From DRQF01 sp964559135 (GTDB lineage Bacteria > Planctomycetota > GCA-002687715 > DRQF01): a stretch of DNA of 18,938 bases. The position numbers and the translations under genes were made by a program. Position 1 is the stretch's first letter. The number at the start of each line of letters is the position of its first letter. Positions 14,644 through 18,938 of the stretch are shown piece after piece. The DNA is taken from assembly GCA_964559135.1 (NCBI GenBank), contig CAZLGG010000075.1, positions 1-18,938 on the forward strand, read 5' to 3'. The notes beneath the pieces are model-generated. The model was not told the DNA's origin. It saw only the letters and a list, made by a program, of their open reading frames with translations, and made no database searches.

Positions 14644-15341
14644 CAGTCGCTGCGGCCTCCGAGAAGACCCGATCGTAAGAGGAAGTAGAAAAGAGTCGCC
14701 AGGGACGTGATGGCCGCGGCAACATAGGTCGAGGCCGCGGCGGTCAACACTTTGCGCGCACCGGAGAGTTCCTCGCCCTCGAGGATGTGACCCTCGCGCA
14801 ACGCGATCATGGCCCGCCGACTCGCATCGAACTCGACGGGAAGAGTGACCAGCGTGAAAAGCGTGCTCAGTCCGAAGAGGGCGACACCGACCAGGACCAA
14901 TCCGCCCAGATGGAGAAACATCCCTAAGAAGAGCAGGGGAAACGCCAGATTCGAGCCCAGCATGGTCAAGGGCACCATGGCGGAGCGAAACTGGAGGGGA
15001 GCGTAGGCGCGGGCGTGCTGGATGGCGTGCCCCACCTCGTGGGCGGCGATGCCCAACGCCGCCACGCTCCGTCCGGAGTAGTTCTGGGGCGAAAGCCTCA
15101 GAGTTTTCGACCTGGGATCATAGTGATCGGAGAGAAATCCCTGGACCGGCTCGATGGTCACGTCGTGGACGCCGTTCCAGTCGAGAATGGCCTTGGCGAT
15201 CTGGGCGCCGGTCATTCCATTGCCGGCGGCCACCTGACTCCATTTGGCGAATGCAGATTTCACCCAGAGCGTGCAGAGGCCCGACAGCGCCAAGCAGGGC
15301 AGAAGGATCATCCAGTAGAGCGGGTCGAAGGTCAAGAACAT
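14643..15341 (-). CDS. YugP-type membrane zinc metallopeptidase
   Basis: 232 residues, the normal size for this family (Zn_peptidase_2, YugP-like). An N-terminal membrane span lies at about 7-27. The cytosolic region carries GFLSDHYDPRSKTLRLSP (68-85), typical of the family. The zinc site HEVGHAIQH at 101-109 gives His101, Glu102 and His105, and Glu170 in LPVEFDASRRA is a likely third ligand. Membrane spans follow at about 122-142, 146-168 and 204-224. The biological substrate of this family is not established, as far as I know. The ATG at 15341 has GAGGAAA just upstream. The gene lies 72 nt after fhs and 10 nt before gpmI; the link to these enzymes looks transcriptional rather than functional. 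Confidence 0.92.
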   Translation of the reverse strand: MFLTFDPLYWMILLPCLALSGLCTLWVKSAFAKWSQVAAGNGMTGAQIAKAILDWNGVHDVTIEPVQGFLSDHYDPRSKTLRLSPQNYSGRSVAALGIAAHEVGHAIQHARAYAPLQFRSAMVPLTMLGSNLAFPLLFLGMFLHLGGLVLVGVALFGLSTLFTLVTLPVEFDASRRAMIALREGHILEGEELSGARKVLTAAASTYVAAAITSLATLFYFLLRSGLLGGRSD

Positions 15342-15382
15342 GGGTTTCCTCGCTGACTGTTCCGGGATTCCATTCGGTCGGT

Positions 15383-15401
15383 CGGGGGAGGAATTCCCCC
15401 G
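15383..15401 (-). other. Hairpin in the fhs / peptidase gene gap
   Basis: CGGGGGA (15383-15389) and TCCCCCG (15395-15401) form a perfect 7-bp stem with a 5-nt loop, 13 nt after the fhs stop. On the minus strand it is followed by CGACCGACC rather than a T-tract. It is therefore not a classic terminator. It could attenuate transcription or protect the 3' end of a processed fhs message. Confidence 0.45.
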
Positions 15402-15413
15402 GGCCCATCGATC

Positions 15414-17111
15414 TCAGAACAACCCCTCGATATTCCCTTCCGCATCCACGTCGATGCCTCGAAGGGCGGGGCGGCTGCCCAATCCCGGCATCAACATCAT
15501 GTCACCTGCCAGAGGGTAGACGAAACCGGCCCCCGCCGACAGGCGGACATCCCTGACGGGGAAGACGTAATTTTTCGGCGCTCCCTTCAGTTTCGGGTCG
15601 TGGGAGAGGCTGAGGTGGGTCTTGGCCATGCAGATGGGAAGTCGTCCGAATCCCCAGTCCTCGATCCGAGCCAGGCTTTCCTTGGCTTTCTCCGCCAGCT
15701 CGATGTCGTCCGCTCCGTAGATCGTGCGAGCAAGAACGCGGATTTTCTCTTCCAGGGACACCTCCAAGTCATAGAGCGGCGTAAAGGCGGAGTCTCCCGC
15801 TTCCGCGACCCGATCCACCGCACGGGCGAGCTCCTCCCCGCCTTCGCCCCCGCGAGCGTGCACGTCGGAGACGGCGGCTTCCGCGGCCCCCGCGGCCCGC
15901 GCCCTCTCGAGGACCAATTCGATCTCGTCCGGGTGGTCGGTTTCGAAGCGATTCACGGCGCAGACGACGGGCACGCCGTGGGCACGAACATTGGCGATCT
16001 GCTGGACCAGGTTGGACATGCCCAGCTCCAAGGATTCCAGATCGCGGACGAGCATGTCCTCGGGAAGTGGCTTGCCTGGTCTCACCTTGAAGCGACCGCT
16101 GTGCGCCTTGAGGGCGCGGACCGTCGCCACGACGACGGCGACGTCCGGCGTCAATCCCGACGCGCGGCTCTTGATGCTGCAGAGTTTCTCGAAACCCATG
16201 TCGGCCCCAAATCCTGACTCGGTCACCGTGTATTCGGCGAGACGGACGGCGATGAGATCCGCCAGTACGCTGTTGTTGCCGTAAGCGATATTGGCGAACG
16301 GCCCGGCGTGGACGAAGGCCAACGTGCCCTCCGTCGTCTGCATCACCGTGGGGTCGACGGCTTTTTTCAGGATCGCGCACATGGCGCCGGCCCCCTCGAG
16401 GGTCTCCGCGGTGACGGGGCGCCCCTTCGAATCCTCACCCACGATCATGCGCCCCAGGCGCTGCCGGAGATCGACGAAATCCCTCGAGAGGCCCAGGATC
16501 GCCATCACCTCCGAGGCCGGCGTGATGTCGAATCCGGTCCGACGGGGAACCCCGTTCTTGGGACCGCCGAGTCCGATCTCGACCTGTCTCAAGGCCCGAT
16601 CGTTGATGTCGACGACGCGGCGGATGGACACCCGCTCGGGATTCAGGTCGAACGGATTCTTCAGGAGCACGCTCGTGTCGGTCCAAGCGGCGAGCAGATT
16701 GTGCGCCGCCCCCACGGCGTGCATGTCGCCGGTGAGATGGAGATTGAAGTCCTCCATGGGAAGGACCTGGGAGAGACCGCCGCCGGCCGCCCCCCCCTTG
16801 ATGCCGAAGACGGGCCCCATCGACGGCTGCCGCAGGGTGACGATCGCTTTCTTGCCGATTCGGTTCAGCCCGAGGCCCAGCCCGATGGTCGTGACGGTCT
16901 TGCCCTCGCCAAGGGGCGTCGGGGTGATCGCCGTGACGGCGATGTAGCGGCCACGGGGGCGATCGCCCAGGGTTCTGGCCAGTCGGTGATCCACCTTGGC
17001 CTTGTAAGGCCCGTAGAGCTCCAGGTTTTCGGCGGCGAGCCCGAATCGGGCGGCAACGTCGTGAATGGGCTCCAGGTGGGCCTCACGGGCAATCTCGAGA
17101 TCGGACTTCAT
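15414..17111 (-). CDS. fhs: Formate-tetrahydrofolate ligase
   Basis: ATP-dependent joining of formate to tetrahydrofolate to give 10-formyl-THF, in the cytoplasm; it feeds purine, fMet-tRNA and serine/glycine one-carbon metabolism. The 565 residues match the family (about 555-560). The N-terminal MKSDLEIAREAHLEPI is typical. The ATP-binding loop TPTPLGEGKTVTTIGL is at 63-78. RQPSMGPVFGIKGGAAGGG (94-112) and DFNLHLTGDMHAVGAAHNLL (121-140) line the active site. TEGTLAFVHAGPFANIAYGN and FGADMGFEKLCSIK lie in the middle, and SAGAGFVYPLAGDMMLMPGLG closes the protein. The frame is open upstream across the divergent membrane gene; the ATG at 17111, with AAAGG 9 nt before it, is the family start. No methylene-THF dehydrogenase or Wood-Ljungdahl gene is in the window, so it says nothing on acetogenesis. 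Confidence 0.97.
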   Translation of the reverse strand: MKSDLEIAREAHLEPIHDVAARFGLAAENLELYGPYKAKVDHRLARTLGDRPRGRYIAVTAITPTPLGEGKTVTTIGLGLGLNRIGKKAIVTLRQPSMGPVFGIKGGAAGGGLSQVLPMEDFNLHLTGDMHAVGAAHNLLAAWTDTSVLLKNPFDLNPERVSIRRVVDINDRALRQVEIGLGGPKNGVPRRTGFDITPASEVMAILGLSRDFVDLRQRLGRMIVGEDSKGRPVTAETLEGAGAMCAILKKAVDPTVMQTTEGTLAFVHAGPFANIAYGNNSVLADLIAVRLAEYTVTESGFGADMGFEKLCSIKSRASGLTPDVAVVVATVRALKAHSGRFKVRPGKPLPEDMLVRDLESLELGMSNLVQQIANVRAHGVPVVCAVNRFETDHPDEIELVLERARAAGAAEAAVSDVHARGGEGGEELARAVDRVAEAGDSAFTPLYDLEVSLEEKIRVLARTIYGADDIELAEKAKESLARIEDWGFGRLPICMAKTHLSLSHDPKLKGAPKNYVFPVRDVRLSAGAGFVYPLAGDMMLMPGLGSRPALRGIDVDAEGNIEGLF

Positions 17112-17165
17112 GAAGCTGTGCCTTTGCGACGAAAATGAGTCGCGGGACTCTAACGGGGAGCTATC
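17112..17165. promoter_or_regulatory. Short divergent promoter region between fhs and the membrane protein gene
   Basis: This 54-nt spacer must hold or overlap the promoters of both genes. It contains two overlapping inverted repeats: GCGAC-N8-GTCGC (17126-17143) and GAGTC-GCGG-GACTC (17137-17150). They share bases, so they cannot pair at once, and they could be an operator. On the minus strand TAGAGT at about 17150 is a possible -10 for fhs with a poor -35. On the plus strand GGGGAG (17155-17160) is the ribosome binding site for the GTG at 17166. Confidence 0.4.
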
Positions 17166-18824
17166 GTGAGTTCGAGCCAGGAGGAACCCCAAATCGATGA
17201 ACGATTGCGGGCTCTCGTCTCCGCGGCGCTGGCGGCCGCCCTCGCGCCCCATCTGTGGGCGATGGGGCTCTCCTCGGACTCCCTCGCCTGGATCGCGGGG
17301 TCGACGCCGCGGTCCTGGGCCGAACATGTGCCGGTCGTCCTGCGAGCCTTCCCGGCGGGCCTCGTCACTCTCGAGCGAGGGCTTTTCGGGGGGCGGGAGC
17401 GAGCCTATCTGGCGTTCGGCCTCCTTCTGCTCGCCTTGGCGGCCTGGAGCCTCCAGCGCGTGGTCGAAAGAATCGCCCCCGCGACCCGAAGCTCCCTCTT
17501 CGGCCTTCCCGTGCCGACGAGCCTCGTGGCGGGAGCGATCTTCCTCTCTCGTCCCGAGGCGGTCGCGGCCGCGGGATCGGTGGCGGGACATGCCGCCCTC
17601 CTCGTGGCGGGGGTCGGTTTCATCCTCATCCACAGGTTGGCCGAGCGGGGAGGCGTCTTCGTGGCGGCGGGGCTGGCCTCGCTTCCCTGGCTCGTGCCCC
17701 AGAGTTCCGACTTCGGTTGGGTCGGGCCCCATGCGTCCCCGGTCGCCGACCTCGCGACGACGGGGCTCGCCCCCGGGGAGTGGTCGCCCATGACCTGGAG
17801 TCTCCTTTTGCCCCCGATCTTCCTCTTCCTCTTCGCCTCGAGGGAATCCGGGCGCTGGCGGACTGTGGGCCTCCTCTTACTGCTCGCGGGGACGTGCCGG
17901 CTGTCGGGAATCGTCCCGGCCGCCGTGGCGGCCGGGGTCATGGCGACATGGGCGGCCCGGACGCGACGCTTCCCAACCCTTCAAGCCCTCGCCCTCATGC
18001 TGGTGGTGTTTCTCGTCTACACCCGCTTCAACGAGCGGCGGTCGACGATTCGCGCGGCCGCTCCGCTGAAGGCGGAAGGGCAGGCCATCCTCGGCGACAT
18101 CGCCAAGCTGAACGCGGACTGGCGCGACCTCCTCGTTCTCGGCGTGCCCGACGACGAGGAGACCCTCGAAGAACTCCGCGCCCGGGTGCGCGCGCCCTGG
18201 ACCTCCACCCCCCGCCAAGTGCTCTGGGCGAGGGACGACCACTGGGACGAGGATCTCCCGTCCGACCTCTTCGCCGGCGGGTCCCGGCGCTTGCTCTTGG
18301 TGTGGGCTCCGCCGAGCTTGGCGGCGTCGCTCCACCGTCCTCGCGGCTGGCGTCTGGAACCCCGGGTGGTCGGACGGCGACCTCCCCACGGCGCGGGCCC
18401 TCTGAGGCTAATCGCACCGAAGACGGGCGCCCGGATCGTGGTGCGCAACCCGAAGACCCTGGACGACGATCTGAGTTTCACCTTCGAGGTCAGGGAAGAA
18501 CGCCTCGAGGGAGCCACCCTCACGTTTCACGGGTTCTACGACGGGGGCTGGAGCCCCCGGGGCCGACGCCTGTTCGAACGGCGCGTGCTGGCGCCATCGG
18601 TCCTCGAGGCGCTGCCGGCTCCGCCAGGCTGGCGCCGATTCCGGTGGCGCACCAGCGTGCGGGCCGGGCCGGGCGAGGACGGACTGCCCTTCGACGACCC
18701 GGAGCTGGGGCTGGCCGACCAAAGCTTTTGGTGGTGCCTCGGCATCGAGGGGCCGGGCTCCGACCGCCCGGAAATCGTCACAGGCACCCGCCTTATTCGT
18801 TTTCTTTCCCCCGACAACCATTGA
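17166..18824 (+). CDS. Polytopic membrane protein of unknown function with soluble C-terminal half
   Basis: 552 residues from GTG at 17166, with GGGGAG 5 nt upstream. I do not recognise the family. Hydrophobic segments lie at about 13-34, 79-100, 115-128, 136-157, 163-177, 209-225, 232-262 and 271-286, so there are roughly eight spans. The remaining 265 residues are hydrophilic, with Arg/Asp-rich stretches and Trp-rich segments such as DQSFWWCLGIEG near the end. The stretch SRPEAVAAAGSVAGHAALL (128-146) faintly recalls the HPxxxEAVAWVSGRxDLLA motif of GT-C fold O-mannosyltransferase-like (TMTC) proteins. The usual acidic catalytic loop is not obvious, so this is only a hint. It is transcribed away from fhs. 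GC-rich codon use matches the neighbours. Confidence 0.8.
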   Translation: MSSSQEEPQIDERLRALVSAALAAALAPHLWAMGLSSDSLAWIAGSTPRSWAEHVPVVLRAFPAGLVTLERGLFGGRERAYLAFGLLLLALAAWSLQRVVERIAPATRSSLFGLPVPTSLVAGAIFLSRPEAVAAAGSVAGHAALLVAGVGFILIHRLAERGGVFVAAGLASLPWLVPQSSDFGWVGPHASPVADLATTGLAPGEWSPMTWSLLLPPIFLFLFASRESGRWRTVGLLLLLAGTCRLSGIVPAAVAAGVMATWAARTRRFPTLQALALMLVVFLVYTRFNERRSTIRAAAPLKAEGQAILGDIAKLNADWRDLLVLGVPDDEETLEELRARVRAPWTSTPRQVLWARDDHWDEDLPSDLFAGGSRRLLLVWAPPSLAASLHRPRGWRLEPRVVGRRPPHGAGPLRLIAPKTGARIVVRNPKTLDDDLSFTFEVREERLEGATLTFHGFYDGGWSPRGRRLFERRVLAPSVLEALPAPPGWRRFRWRTSVRAGPGEDGLPFDDPELGLADQSFWWCLGIEGPGSDRPEIVTGTRLIRFLSPDNH

Positions 18825-18848
18825 TGGCCGGGGAAACCGCGTTAGAAT
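18821..18848 (+). promoter_or_regulatory. Candidate promoter for a gene beyond the window
   Basis: TTGATG (18821-18826, four of six) and TAGAAT (18843-18848, five of six) are 16 nt apart. They begin at the stop codon of the membrane protein gene. The -10 hexamer is identical to that proposed for the sigma operon. No ATG follows on the plus strand before the window ends at 18938, so the next start would lie outside. Confidence 0.4.
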
Positions 18849-18938
18849 CCGGAGCGGCAGAGGTCCAGTCACACCTTCTCGACTCGACCTCTTCCTCCTC
18901 GACGCATCGAGACTTCAGCACTCTTGATCGCCGATTCA
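18849..18938. other. Gene-free right edge
   Basis: The last 90 nt have no ATG on the plus strand and no recognisable coding or RNA signature. They contain pyrimidine-rich stretches (around 18890-18900). They may be the leader of the next gene. Confidence 0.4.

Noticed and set aside
15414..17111. Evidence for acetogenesis from fhs
   Set aside because: This ligase is widespread in ordinary one-carbon metabolism, and no other Wood-Ljungdahl gene is in the window.
17112..17732. Upstream continuation of the fhs frame by about 207 codons
   Set aside because: It overlaps the divergent membrane gene. Formate-tetrahydrofolate ligases begin at the MKSDLEIA-type sequence, which has a start and ribosome binding site at 17111.
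1..18938. CRISPR arrays, insertion sequences, prophage, toxin-antitoxin or restriction systems
   Set aside because: I saw no regular spaced repeats, transposase, integrase, nuclease or methylase pair, and no composition break. All genes look native.

Overview
The window is high-GC chromosomal DNA with long housekeeping genes, secreted HEAT-repeat and beta-propeller-like proteins, and an ECF sigma/anti-sigma pair. I read it as a free-living, diderm-type environmental bacterium. The signal-peptide proteins with planctomycete-style C-terminal modules, the HEAT proteins and the hybrid kinase make a Planctomycetota relative my best guess, but no single gene proves it. I see no insertion sequence, phage gene, CRISPR array, rRNA or convincing tRNA.

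Layout. At the left edge a possible gene tail (to 103) is followed by trmB (116-1141, +), a tRNA m7G46 methyltransferase with a long extra C-terminus. A 558-nt gene-free stretch follows. It carries a very strong hairpin terminator near its middle and separates trmB from a convergent cytosolic PAS-GAF-kinase-receiver hybrid histidine kinase (3829-1700, -). A 223-nt divergent spacer then leads to a secreted HEAT-repeat protein (4053-5762, +) and a secreted beta-propeller-like protein (5818-7281, +). The latter converges on a second secreted propeller-like protein (8539-7286, -). Their two stop codons lie inside one perfect 16-nt palindrome.

The minus strand from 17111 to 8618 holds two transcription blocks. 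The first is fhs (formate-tetrahydrofolate ligase), a YugP-type membrane zinc peptidase, gpmI (phosphoglycerate mutase), a KtrB/TrkH-type K+ channel subunit and its KtrA/TrkA-type RCK regulator. The last four are tightly packed: spacings are 10 nt, an 8-nt overlap and 6 nt. The block ends in an intrinsic terminator built over the ktrA stop codon. Immediately downstream a sigma-70-like promoter candidate starts the second block: an ECF sigma factor and a membrane anti-sigma factor whose outer part is a HEAT-like helical domain. At the right, divergent from fhs, is a polytopic membrane protein of unknown function (17166-18824, +), with a promoter-like sequence across its stop codon pointing out of the window.

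How the genes work together. The potassium uptake pair forms one functional unit. The sigma/anti-sigma pair should form a trans-envelope signalling unit in which a periplasmic HEAT domain may be the sensor. The two metabolic enzymes (one-carbon and glycolysis) appear only to share transcription with the K+ genes. I found no defence or mobile system. The most unusual items are the HEAT-bearing anti-sigma factor, the possible small RNA or long 3' leader-like region after trmB, and the symmetric stop-codon palindrome.
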